DNA of 64,000 nt, taken from contig OU744450.1 in the NCBI GenBank assembly GCA_916610825.1, forward strand, positions 12,711,489 through 12,775,488, read 5' to 3'. Numbering within the stretch: position 1 is the first letter of the stretch; each line of letters opens with the position of its first letter. Made by a program: the position numbers and the translations under genes. This stretch comes from Haliclystus octoradiatus. Taxonomy: Eukaryota; Cnidaria; Staurozoa; Stauromedusae; Haliclystidae. The notes under the pieces were generated by a model. That model was not told the DNA's origin and made no database searches. It saw only the letters and a program-made list of their open reading frames with translations. Below are positions 40,230-50,079 of this stretch, piece after piece.

Positions 40230-40379
40230 ACCTAAGTCTGTTTATTTTTTGTCGCTATCCTTTATCTTGAAATGTTTTTCGAAGAAACTTTTACTGAATG
40301 AATTTATAATTAAACGAATTAAGTAGTAAGTATAGAGTAAATGAATAGTTCGAGAATCTATGGGGGAATATAGCTTACA

Positions 40380-40625
40380 GAAGTTCCTTTTTTGTCAGCG
40401 GGAACGAAGGCCTTTGTTGATGCTTTTACTTTCTTAATGTCTTGCTTACGTTGTCGTTTAAACTTATATTTCATTAGTCTAAATTGTATGTTTTTGTTAA
40501 TTTCATCAGGTCTGTTTCGAAATTTTCCAATTCGCAGATTTGTGATGGGCAACGTCTTGTTTTAAAGCCAAAAGTTTTGACGGTTTGATTGTTGGGATCG
40601 ATTTTGTCGTTCTCTTAAGAGAAGA
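40380..40625 (-). pseudogene. Divergent RT fragment, N-terminal piece
   Basis: The minus strand reads NQTVKTFGFKTRRCPSQICE, LENFETDLMKLTK, then after a shift NKNIQFRLMKYKFKRQRKQD and ASTKAFVPADK. This order (GFK..C.PQ, ENFE.DL, NI.F, VFVPADK) is the N-terminal part of the DGAEICELVG reverse transcriptase family (recalled). It ends where the BEL LTR starts (40379). The C-terminal part is at 29475-29942. Confidence 0.6.
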
Positions 40626-40999
40626 AAATACTTTCCATCGCATTCTCTTAATAACATTTTCAATTTTGTCGATAAGCTGCATTATTTAGGTTTTCCTAGG
40701 AGGTACCGGTATATTCTTCAATTTTATAATTGTAATCTCTTTTCCTTGTTACTGCTATTGATTGCCTTTGTTCATATCATCATTTGTGTTCTGACACACA
40801 CTGTATACTACGGATAATGTATTGGCATAACTTGTTACTATTTGTGGCCGACAATTGCCATCAGTGGAGTACGTTGTAATACTTTAGAGAAACTCTTCGG
40901 ACAAGACCGTCTTTTCCAAGGAAAACTTTCAGAATTGTCTCCAATTTGTAAAATCCTGTTCGAGAAAGGATGTCAAGTAGGCAAACAATATCAACTTCT

Positions 41000-41990
41000 T
41001 TAAATTTTCTTTTTCAAATGATCATTTCTTACACACTCAGTATTAATATTCCACCAATTTTTAACTTGCAACTGCACATCTTTAAATCTTTCTAAATGCC
41101 GACCTGAGACTCCACCAGAAGCATCAACGCTATGATCTAAACTTCTTCCGTGCATCAGTTGGTTTGGAGTGATAGCCTTTCCAATGTCTGGGTTATGCAC
41201 CAGTGGTCTACTATTTACCATATTCGCCCATCCTCGCACTACTTGATCAAACTGTAAGCTGGTTAAAATCTTGTCACCACTCATCAACTTTTTCTTTTCA
41301 ATTTTCAAAAACTTTATCAGGGATTCAACTGTACATTGTACCCAAGATGCTTTTGCTGGACCAAACGCCCATTCCAAACTCTTGTATAATGATGGAACAG
41401 CCTTTTTCATTTCATTAAACTGTGTTTCCAGAACCTTCCCACCTTTGACCAAATTTGATCCAAGATCAGAATGAACATAAGCACAACTTCCATGCTGATT
41501 TTTTAAAGCATCCAAAGCCCTTAGTACAAACTTGCTGCTCCATAGTCTTCTAAGGCACATGCAAACGTTGCTCTAGTAGTATCGCAGGTAGTGCAGAACA
41601 ACCAATGCTTTATGCGAGTTCTTTGTTTAACAGCATCTTTAACAATAAATGGTCCTGCTATATCAGCTTGTATTGAAAAGAATGGTGTTACCAAGTTGAT
41701 CTTCTTTCAGGTAAAATACCCATTTTCTGAGGAAGAGTTTTTGAAGTCTCTTCTGACAGAATGGTACATAAAAGGACTCTCTTAATTTTGCTTCGACATG
41801 TTTTACTGAATGGTCATGGCCCCAATCCTTATGATATACTCATATTGGAATAGGCATCCAGTCTTTGAAGAGCCATCAATGATAGGCAATTTCGTTTCTC
41901 CAACTGCTTCTAGAGTTCTACTAATTGCATAAATTATGTTATCACCTTCTTCTACGACGTCATAAGATGAGATTTTGTCTTTCTCATTAT
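41000..41990 (-). pseudogene. BEL-like integrase
   Basis: The upstream broken frame gives QADIAGPFIVKDAVKQRTRI, with the first Asp, and LFCTTCDTTRATFACALEDY. The open piece (41560-41000) gives LRALDALKNQHGS, YVHSDLGSNLVKGGK (second Asp), WVQCTVESLIKFLK (candidate Glu), QFDQVVRGWANMVNSRPLV and ITPNQLMHGR. The order fits BEL/Pao integrases. Confidence 0.7.
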
Positions 41991-42344
41991 GTTCTTTGTA
42001 TCTTGCATAGCCGATTGTATCAACATCCTTTTTGCGAAGATAAAACGAGCAGGTGCATTTTCACATTCTCTATCTGATGACTTGTTATTTTAGGACTTGA
42101 ATATATATAGCATGCCTTCAAAACTAATGCACATGTGTTAACTGCAGCTGTCCATGACCTTGCATTCTTTATTATGTCTTGTCCAATTTTGGTTTGCTCT
42201 ATAATGCTCTTTGATGTCTTCTTCAATGAAATTATCTTTATTGTAACCTTCGTGTTTGCCACTTCAGTATCTGTTTTGTATTCTTTTGCCTGATCTGGCA
42301 AGGGAATCATTAAGTTTGGGTAATTCATTGATAATTTTTATTGG

Positions 42345-42857
42345 TCACACTTTCTCTGGGCTTGATAGAAATCCTCCTTGAGTCCATTTGTCAGATGTGA
42401 GGTCTTCAACATTTGCTTTATTCTTAGTTGCCAAATCAGCAGGATTATTACCATTTTTAACAGATCTCCAATCACATAGATTAGTATCTAACTCTGTTCT
42501 GATGCCAACAAAGGTATTGAAGCAGCCAGAATGGAAATTTAAGTGCCTCAAAACTATAGCTGAATCATTCAAGAATCTACTTTCAATGAATTTAATTACC
42601 CTTGGAAGATTGTTTTATGTCCTTTTCCATAGTTTAACTCCCTGCTCTGCTCCTAAAAGCTTTTTTCTGGGTACAGAGAGTCTCTTTCTTCCAGAAGTCT
42701 TTGCCAAATCTGTGAGTAAGTGAGAGACAAATCCATCTTCAACTCTGACGACTACGTAAATACATGCCAGCATCATCCTAACCTTTTCACTTTGAATTAC
42801 ATTCGTTGGGATCGCACTTCTTGGAAATGCTATTTCCTCTGCTTTCCAAAGTTGCAT
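42345..42857 (-). pseudogene. BEL-like RNase H region
   Basis: The first piece (42857-42615) reads AEEIAFPRSAIPTNVI and VRMMLACIYVVVRVEDG, a degraded first RNase H strand. The second (42572-42345) is DSAIVLRHLNFHSGCFNTFV, GIRTELDTNLCDWRSVKNG and NNPADLATKNKANVEDL. The motif NPADLATR just before integrase is typical of BEL/Pao. Confidence 0.7.
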
Positions 42858-42999
42858 GAATATTTGGATAAACTTGGCTTATAGATCATCAGCTATTTCG
42901 ATATTCCATGAATCACCATCATGCCCAGGATGTCTAAAGCATACTTCACCATAAAATAAGCGTAATTTAATTGTCATTGGTAAAAACAATTCTAATGGA

Positions 43000-43480
43000 T
43001 CAAATTTTTGAGCTTGGTATGATAGAGTGTCCCTTTTTGTGAATGATACCATGAATTTATCAGTCACCTTTTCTTGTGTTCAGATCAATGTCTAATTTCT
43101 TGCCTCTCTCCTTCTTACCAATATTGAACCAATTTTTCAGCATAAGTTTGTCTTCTTTTCAGTTCCAAATGTAACTAAGCGTTTTCCCTTTTTTGTTGCC
43201 GCCAACACAGTTGAACTCTTTGAATGAAAATCCACCAGCTTGTGTAACTTTTTTCATTCCTGCTAGCAATGGTGCTAGATCTTCGTCCCATTTTACCGTG
43301 ACTACACAATCATCGACATAGCTTCGATATAAGAGGACCTTCAAAATTCTGTCTTCGAATAATGGTACACTTCCAGTTGAATTACTGTTGTTTTCACTTT
43401 CTTCGGCAATATTACAATAGCACAATCTGAATTGGAGCTGTTTGTTGAATCTCTTGCAGTCAGACCATTTCTATTTCTGA
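43000..43480 (-). pseudogene. BEL-like reverse transcriptase fragment
   Basis: The piece 43425-43159 carries LLYRSYVDDCVVTVKWDEDL, the RT active site YVDD, then KKVTQAGGFSFKEFN (LxxGGFxxxKW-like). RDTLSYQAQKFDPLELFLP follows at about 43050-42990, matching the BEL signature VLGxxWDPxxD region. Palm segments before YVDD are largely missing. Confidence 0.7.
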
Positions 43481-43586
43481 ACTTTCCCTTGCAGCTTTCC
43501 CTTGCAGCTTCCACCACATATCTCTTCTTTTCTTCCACATCTTAAACACACTTTCATAGACTACAGCTTTTCATATGTTTCTTTAG

Positions 43587-45195
43587 TCAAGTTTCTTCTG
43601 ATTTCTTGCATTCACGTGACCATACTGCATGCTTTTCATTGCATAAATAACATGCATCACATAGTTGTTCATTACTATCATCAATTCTATCTACCGCTTC
43701 CACATGTTTCATTGAGGCATTATTATAGTATTCTCCTTTCTTATTAGGAAATTTTGAGTGAGAGTTACTTTTGATGAGAGTATAATATGTATCTCTGTTT
43801 GCCATTAAATAATGTTTCTTTGTTATGAAACCCTCAATAATTGAGTTCCAAATTTCTAGTGGTTTTTCAGATATTTTCTTTCCGAAACATAATCTTTTAC
43901 AGTTGGTGGAAGGTTATCAAATGCTTCCTCGACCAGCTCTTTCGGTATAACCATTTAATTTATTTTACAAACATCTAAATCTGTATTGATAGCTAGAGAA
44001 GTCTTCATCATCTCCACAGCTAATGGATCTCCATTTCCAATTGGCCTTTTTATCTCCTCTATTATTTTTGCCATATGGTTTGAAACCATGCTTAGTTCTC
44101 CAAATGATGAATCCAGCTCGTCAATGAAATCATCCCATTGTGTTGTTTCAGTTATGGCTCTATTGATCATAATCAATGCTGCACCATACAACCTTCTAAA
44201 GCATGAATTTGATAGTATCACTTTCCGTAATCTTTTGGATTTATTGGAGTCATTTAATGTTTCCAATATCTGTTTTTTCCAGGTTATATTGCTGCTATAT
44301 TCTCGGTTGAGCTCTGCAAGATTTGTTCTGTTTAATTCTAATTCCTTGTCTTTTTTCTCATTGTCTCTTTTGCTTGCATCTGCTTCCTTGCATGTTCTTC
44401 CCAGTTCATCAATGAGAATTAACAATTCTTCAAGCCATTTCTCTGCCTCTGCAGGTGAAAGTTTGATCCGATTGATCTCCAATTCGCAAAGTGTTACCTC
44501 ATTATTCAAAGCATTAACATTTGCTCTGAACAATTTGTCGTTAGCAGTAATTGGATCTGATTTCAATTTATTTTTTTAACCTTCTCAAAGATTTCACAGC
44601 CCCTTAACCTTCAGGGTGATTGCGTTTGTTTCTGCTGGCATTGCATTTAATTCTGCACTGTCTATACTTGATGTAGTTGACAAATTAGAAGGAGATCTAA
44701 CCTCATTCCTATCCGGAGATAAATAACGATTTTGATTCGTTGAAATGGGACTAATATGGAATTGTTCAGCATTGTTATCATCCCTTTTACTTTCTGTGAA
44801 TTTTTCTCCTTTTTCTGCTAATGACAACAAGTTGTTGATAAATTGATGGGTATTAACAGGATCTTCATTGAATATAATGCAATTACATGTTTCTCAATAA
44901 TAATTACTATTAGGTCTTCATCTATAAAATTTCCTCCTCAAACAGACCATGTATACAATGGTCCAGCAAATAATTGTTCTTCAGCATTTAAAATATCGAT
45001 AATTGATATTTCTTCAGGCCAATGTCTATCATCACATATTTCACATACTGTAATGACTTGTAGCAATATTTGTGAACGGTTCCTGTGATTTCTAAATGTC
45101 CTAAAATGCTGTCTAAAGGAAGAACTTGAACGAAGGCGATATTTAGAGGACTGTATATCAAATTCCATTGAGCTAATCAATTTAGGAGGCGACAA
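43587..45195 (-). pseudogene. gag: BEL-like gag with zinc finger, frameshifted
   Basis: Possible start at 45195 (MSPPKLISSMEFDIQSSKY). The clearest open part is 44566-43955, a coiled-coil-like helical segment (SPAEAEKWLEELLILIDELG) and then a capsid-like segment (QWDDFIDELDSSFGELSMV). Further on, PKELVEEAFDNLPPTVKDYV leads into the finger CDACYLCNEKHAVWSREC (43805-43587). The identification rests on order and position before the RT; sequence similarity to known gags is weak. Confidence 0.55.
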
Positions 45196-48100
45196 AACTC
45201 ATCAGGCTAGCCGTTGACATGAACTAAACTTTAACATCTTCAATACTAATGTTATACAAAAAAGATAATAAATAATAGTAACACCAAATCATGTTACGCA
45301 AATACTTCTAAGCTAAGGGTCAGTTTCTATGAAATACTTAACTCAAAGGCGAGGAATATTGTTCTATGTTCGTCATGGAGTTTTATGTCATGCTGCCAAA
45401 TTTTGTAGCTTACGCTCCAAGACATTAATTTTCACCTTAGAAAATGTACCACTTTCTTCGTGGGATGCACATTGCTGGCAGTTCAGCCTTTTTAAAATCA
45501 TTCAACTCACATATTAGTTCACTTTTCCTTTGAATTTGAATTACTCTATATGCTTTAGTCGAGTAAGAAATCTTTTAAGTCACTGTTGACTGTCTCTTTT
45601 TTTCTTTGTAGGACTTCTCAACTAAATCTATAGTCCACTTATTTTTTCGTTTTCAGGTAAAGGAAGATACTAAATTAGGTCATCAACAATTGCTAATTTT
45701 ATGGATGAGTCATTTAATAAATTCCATTGCTCAGTTAGCTGTGCTCTTGTCTTCATTTTAGTACTGTACTGTAAATATATAGCAACACTTTTACCCTGTT
45801 TGCTTTGATGATTCCTTTAACTTTTCATTTGTTATCTCCATGCCATAGCGATTTGTTGAAATTAAAATGTTTTGATCATCACAAAAAACCATAAACAGGT
45901 AGTTGGTGCAAGTAAACTATATTATAAACATCAGGACACATAAAATTATATAATAAAGATCTAATTAATAATGTAAAATTGTTGTTTTAATTTCAACAGT
46001 TTGGACTTTTCATTTTCTATATTGATTCATTTGATCTTTGCATGAAAAGGAGGCTAAATATTTGAGGTGAAAGCACAATGGCCATTTGGCTATAAAAATA
46101 ATAACAACTAACTAAAAGGTATTTAATATGATTGAAACATATAGCGGTACGTTTTACAGATTGGCGAGCTTTTAAGTTAAATAAAAAAGTCAAAATATCG
46201 TTATACAACATATAATTTATTTATAAATTAGGACTATAGGAAAGTAAAAGTAAAAGAATATTAAAAATATGTCTTGATAAATGCTTTGAAAATTATTTAA
46301 AAAATTAAAACCTAGAGAAGTCTATTGAATCTAGATACGTTTTGGCTTCTTTTTTCGCTAAACATTAGTTACATTCTGCTCAAGTGTTGGACAATATTGA
46401 AACTTGTCTAGTGACAGGGTTTTCACCAACCTTTGTGTTGAATCATAGTTTATAGAGCCAAACCCTAGTTAGGAAACGAGGCGAACATCAGATAGTAGCT
46501 CTATTGTTTCTCATTTGAGATTGAAAGTGCACTTTCACATGTGTCACGTGATTTTTACGATGCTCACATTTCTAGTCATTTTCACAACGGCGAGATTCAG
46601 TTAGTACGTGTTGAAAGAATTTACTGGGATGCAATTCTAAACAACCTTGGATAACGTGATAAATTTCACCAAAGTAGCTGGAAAAGATATTAAACTATTT
46701 TTGCTTTCAATACTTCTGTGTTTTGTGTTTTTTAATCCGTTTTTCTCGCGTGAAGTCGTCCCTTCACTCAAGGAAGTACGTTAAAATGCTGTGAGATGTT
46801 GAATAAGATTAATCACTGAATCAAATGCTAGGTAATTAATGTTTTGTTTTGTCATGATTTTGTTTTTGTAGATTGAAGAAAGTATGTTGCAATGTTAATA
46901 TTGCGAAAAGCTGTGTAAAATCAATGTTTGCATGAAATGTCATTTGTCAACCAACTACTCACTACTGTGAATGCTACGATGCCTGTTCTACTGCTCCTGA
47001 ATCTTCTCAATTAAAATCAAATTATTGTGTTGGAGACTATTAATAAAACGACGAAGTATGAGCAATGAAATATATATGGTGTACAATTACGTTTTCAATC
47101 GACTAGCCTGTGGAGCCTAGTGGTGTCGTAATTGTAAACTTGAGATCCATCTAAAAGTTTTATGTACAGTAACGGTTAACCATCTAACAACTGATACATT
47201 CCATATACTAGCCAAGCATATGATAATCTACATTCTACAATATTGTCGAGTTAATGCAAAGATACATCGTGAAGAAAATCATGCAAGCAAGGCTGCTGGA
47301 GATTGGCTGCGCACTCGAAATGACGATCCCATTATGTTCATTTGATTAAAGCAACATCCCGAAAGATGTGACCAGTCAAGACCGAGCACCTTCTTGAAGG
47401 CTTGACAAAATGATTGATAAGTTCTTTGTTGGAATTTCTTACTGATACCAAGCTTCAAGATTCTGCATGCAGTAGTCGAAATGAGGAAGCACAAATGGAG
47501 TTTCCATTGCTAATCTAAACAACTAGATTGATTTGATTTGCCTAATTCTAACCATTCTGTTGCTCTGAATGCAGCTGTTTATTAATGTTTCAATTGTGGC
47601 TTTTGATCTTTTTCTCTCAACTTGCACTATTTTGTTGTTTTCGTGTTCTATGCTCTGCTATGTCCAGGGAGGGCTCAAAAGTAAAAACATTAGATCTTGA
47701 TCACAATAAGCAGTCTCTACTTTTGAAGTTTGATTATAGTTGGATCAGTGTCGGTAGCGTCGTATAGTTGTGTCGAAATCCACAAAAAAATCCAATGGTC
47801 AATCAAAATGTCGAAATCCAACGGTGTTCAAACGCAAGTTTCCGTACAATTGAACCACTGTGCAAGAGCAAATCCAATGGAAATCGTTTGATCTACCGAC
47901 GCTGTTCCAACGTTATTTCAAAGCTTGGATCAACTTTGATTTAACGTCAGTGTGTCCAGTGGGTTGGTCCAACAATTTTGTACAGTGCTAAATGAAAACA
48001 TCTAGTGTTAACAAAATAATAGTCAGACAAGAGGCATACTTATAGTGACTTTCATCAGGTGGTTCATTTCGGAAAAACAAATCTAAATTTTAGAAAATGT

Positions 48101-48660
48101 ACCATCGTGTTACACGAAAAATGTAATAATGAGCAATCATTGAATTAGGTTGCCCCACTTTGCATAGTAGTAGCATCTTTTAGCGCCATGTTGAAATGTT
48201 TATACAGAATTGTTCAGGATTCTAGTATAAGGCATATATAATGTCAGGGACTTTTTCATGAAAAAATAATGACTATATTGAGTTATGTTAAAAAGGTCAG
48301 ATGTAAAATTACTTATCATAAATCCTAATTTGTTCGGTTGGTTATTGCACTTTGACAGATTTTCTTGGATTCTACAGTGTGTTTTTATTTACTGGGGAAG
48401 AAACAGTCCCATATAGTCCCCAAGAAGATATGATGTTTCGAAGACAGATTAAAGTAATAGTCACGCTTCTACTATTTTGGAAAGTTTTTATACATCTATA
48501 ACGTTTTTGTTTCTTCTCCAATCATAAACTTAGAATTACTCGATATTAGCTCTCTCTTAGCCAATCAAAAGGCCTGAGCAAAAACGGAAGCTAATGCTAC
48601 AATATTGTAATAATAACATAAAATACTGCACCCTGGCATCAAAATACATAGAAATGCAGA
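45196..48660. other. Intergenic AT-rich DNA, no gene seen
   Basis: No exon with splice sites, RNA gene or retroelement motif could be supported on either strand. The short open frames at 45329, 46017, 47279 and 47585 have no recognisable motif. A weak inverted pair (gtcggtag at about 47750, ctaccgac at 47894) with repeated tccaatgg may mark a decayed MITE. Confidence 0.45.
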
Positions 48661-49780
48661 ATTAATTAACAGTGAAGTAATTGATTGTATATATGTTGAC
48701 TTTGCAAAAGCGAATTATTAAATTGTCTACTTTTGGTTTGAAATTTGAACTGCTACAATGGATTTCTGAATATCTCACTGGTCGTTCCCAAAGAGTAGTT
48801 ATCGACAACATAATTTCTACGCCAACACATGTAGTCTCCTAGTGGGTACCTTAAGGCTCTGTCATGGGACCTCTCTTATTTCTTCTTTACATTAATGACG
48901 AGATAACGTCTCCGAAATGGAAAAATCATTGTCAAATTTTTCAACGTGGATGGAGAAATGGCAACTAAAAGTGACACATGAAAAATGCTCACAGATATCG
49001 TATGGCAATCTTCATGTTCCAGAGAAGCAATAACAAATTCAATCTCATGAATGTATTATTCAAGAATGAAAAATTCAAGCGGAATGTATCAGATACATTG
49101 GCATGTTTTTTCACCAACCATAAATTTCTTCTCGCGTTGTTCATCTCTAGCTAGAAATTCGAAGATGTTATCTAATTTTCAAAACATTCATGTCCACTGA
49201 TCTTGAAACATTCCTTCTTGTATTTAGAGTTTATGTCAGCCCATTACTTGAATTAAATACACCAATCTGGATTCTATATCTCAACAAAGATATGAAAGAG
49301 TCTAACCAAAGATATTTTACAAGGAGATTCTGCAAATGTTTAGGTTTAAAGTACGAAAATTATAAATCTCGTACAAATTATTTTAACCTGCAATCACTGG
49401 AATATAGGCGGATATTAAATGACATTGTCATGGTATTGAAGATCCTCAACCATGTTGTTGACCTTCAGACTGAAACATTTTTTTGAAAAGACATTCCAGT
49501 ACGTCCTCCATGGTCATATTCAATACATAAGTAGAGTTAAATCATCAATTGACTGCCACAAGTACTTTTTCATTTAAAGCATAATTCCAATATAGAATAG
49601 GTTAAACAATGAAGTTGTATCAGCTACATCTGTCTACTCATTTAAATCTTAACTTAAGAATGCAGACTTCTGTAAATGATATCACTAACTAAGGCTGTAA
49701 CGTTAGTGTAGCTTGCTACCTGTATTTGCCTGTTAAATTTATTTGACACATACACAACATACATACATACATACAAAGTA
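48660..49780 (+). pseudogene. LINE (CR1/L2-like) RT fragment with (ACAT)n tail
   Basis: Readable pieces across stops are IYVDFAKA, LLQWISEYLTGRSQRVVIDN, VP-GSVMGPLLFLLYINDE (the VPQGSVLGPLLF motif), and at 49190-49486 RVYVSPLLELNTPIWILYL, KDMKESNQRYFTRRFCKCLG and NLQSLEYRRILNDIVM. The C-terminal LEYRR...D is typical of CR1/jockey-like LINEs. The 3' end has acatacatacatacataca (49758-49776). The catalytic xxDD box is not readable. It abuts the stop codon of the TSP1-Ig-LTD gene on the other strand. Confidence 0.75.
49738..49743 (-). promoter_or_regulatory. Candidate poly(A) signal of the TSP1-Ig-LTD gene
   Basis: AATAAA on the minus strand, 43 bases past the stop codon. It lies within the antisense 3' tail of the adjacent LINE. 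The downstream cleavage region was not tested. Confidence 0.45.
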
Positions 49781-49785
49781 ATATC

Positions 49786-50079
49786 TCATGTAAATGTTTG
49801 GCCCGAGTTTATTGAGCCGGAAGTGGCTGTACCTGCTAGCCAAGTAAAATCATCCTTTCCGGAACCAGTCCCTGTTCTCTGAAGTGAACCCCCTATAGGT
49901 TCTGAACCTGTCTCTACCACTCCAATGTCAGAAGATGAAAGAGTATCTGCTGGACCACCAGAAGCTGTAAAAGATCCTTCATAGCTGATAAACTCTACCA
50001 CGGTGGAAACAGAACCAACAGTGTGCACTAAAGCTATACCGTCTATACCATTCTGGATACCATTTGCTGGGAAATTTTC
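49786..50079 (-). CDS. LTD second half and stop codon
   Basis: The acceptor tttttcag precedes GAA AAT TTC CCA. The exon encodes [59 protein letters not shown] and [12 protein letters not shown], ending [10 protein letters not shown] and TGA. These blocks ([36 protein letters not shown]...DFTW) complete the LTD. Confidence 0.85.
   Translation of the reverse strand, partial: ENFPANGIQNGIDGIALVHTVGSVSTVVEFISYEGSFTASGGPADTLSSSDIGVVETGSEPIGGSLQRTGTGSGKDDFTWLAGTATSGSINSGQTFT

Larger units (their letters stand above)
38444..40299 (+). mobile_element. Penelope-like element, 5'-truncated right copy of the palindromic pair
   Basis: The opposite-orientation partner of 35791-38443, nearly identical where they overlap. 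It begins abruptly inside the RT gene at the codons for VVMDKDHY. It ends past the terminal repeat (40220-40271) with 28 more bases of element 5' sequence (ttttcgaagaaacttttactgaat). The right flank GAATTTATAATT (40300-40311) duplicates the left flank of the whole pair. So both copies entered as one unit. Confidence 0.88.
29943..40379 (-). mobile_element. BEL/Pao LTR retrotransposon, interrupted by a MITE and a Penelope pair
   Basis: The minus-strand order is gag (35328-33830), protease, RT, RNase H, integrase and DUF5641. The 5' LTR appears to start at 40379 with TGTAAGCTATATTCCCCCATAGATTCTC. A matching start at 29971 (TGTAAGCGATAATTTCCCC) follows a purine tract AGGGAGG, but that 3' LTR is cut off after about 29 bp. 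The Penelope palindrome sits inside the 5' LTR and a MITE sits in gag. The inner LTR edge was not fixed; one candidate is 35469 (CCGTAACA on the minus strand). No target duplication was found because of the 3' truncation. Confidence 0.65.
40870..45195 (-). mobile_element. Second BEL-like retrotransposon, heavily decayed, no LTRs seen
   Basis: The minus-strand order is gag (45195-43955), zinc-finger region, RT, RNase H, integrase and a DUF5641-like end (about 41000-40870, LGKDGLVRRVSLKYYN). Every domain is broken by shifts. It differs clearly from the BEL element at 29943-40379 and belongs to another lineage. LTRs and target duplications were not found. Confidence 0.65.

Noticed and set aside
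43986..44579. Plus-strand frame of 197 codons rich in hydrophobic residues
   Set aside because: It mirrors the helical BEL gag frame on the minus strand. Complements of Lys/Glu-rich codons give Phe/Leu/Ser-rich pseudo-membrane frames.
47585..47960. Possible gene or MITE at 47.6-48.0 kb with tccaatgg repeats
   Set aside because: The inverted pieces are short and scattered, with no termini or duplications, and the open frame has no motif.
49757..49776. Short (ACAT)n microsatellite considered as an independent repeat
   Set aside because: It is best explained as the 3' tail of the adjacent LINE.
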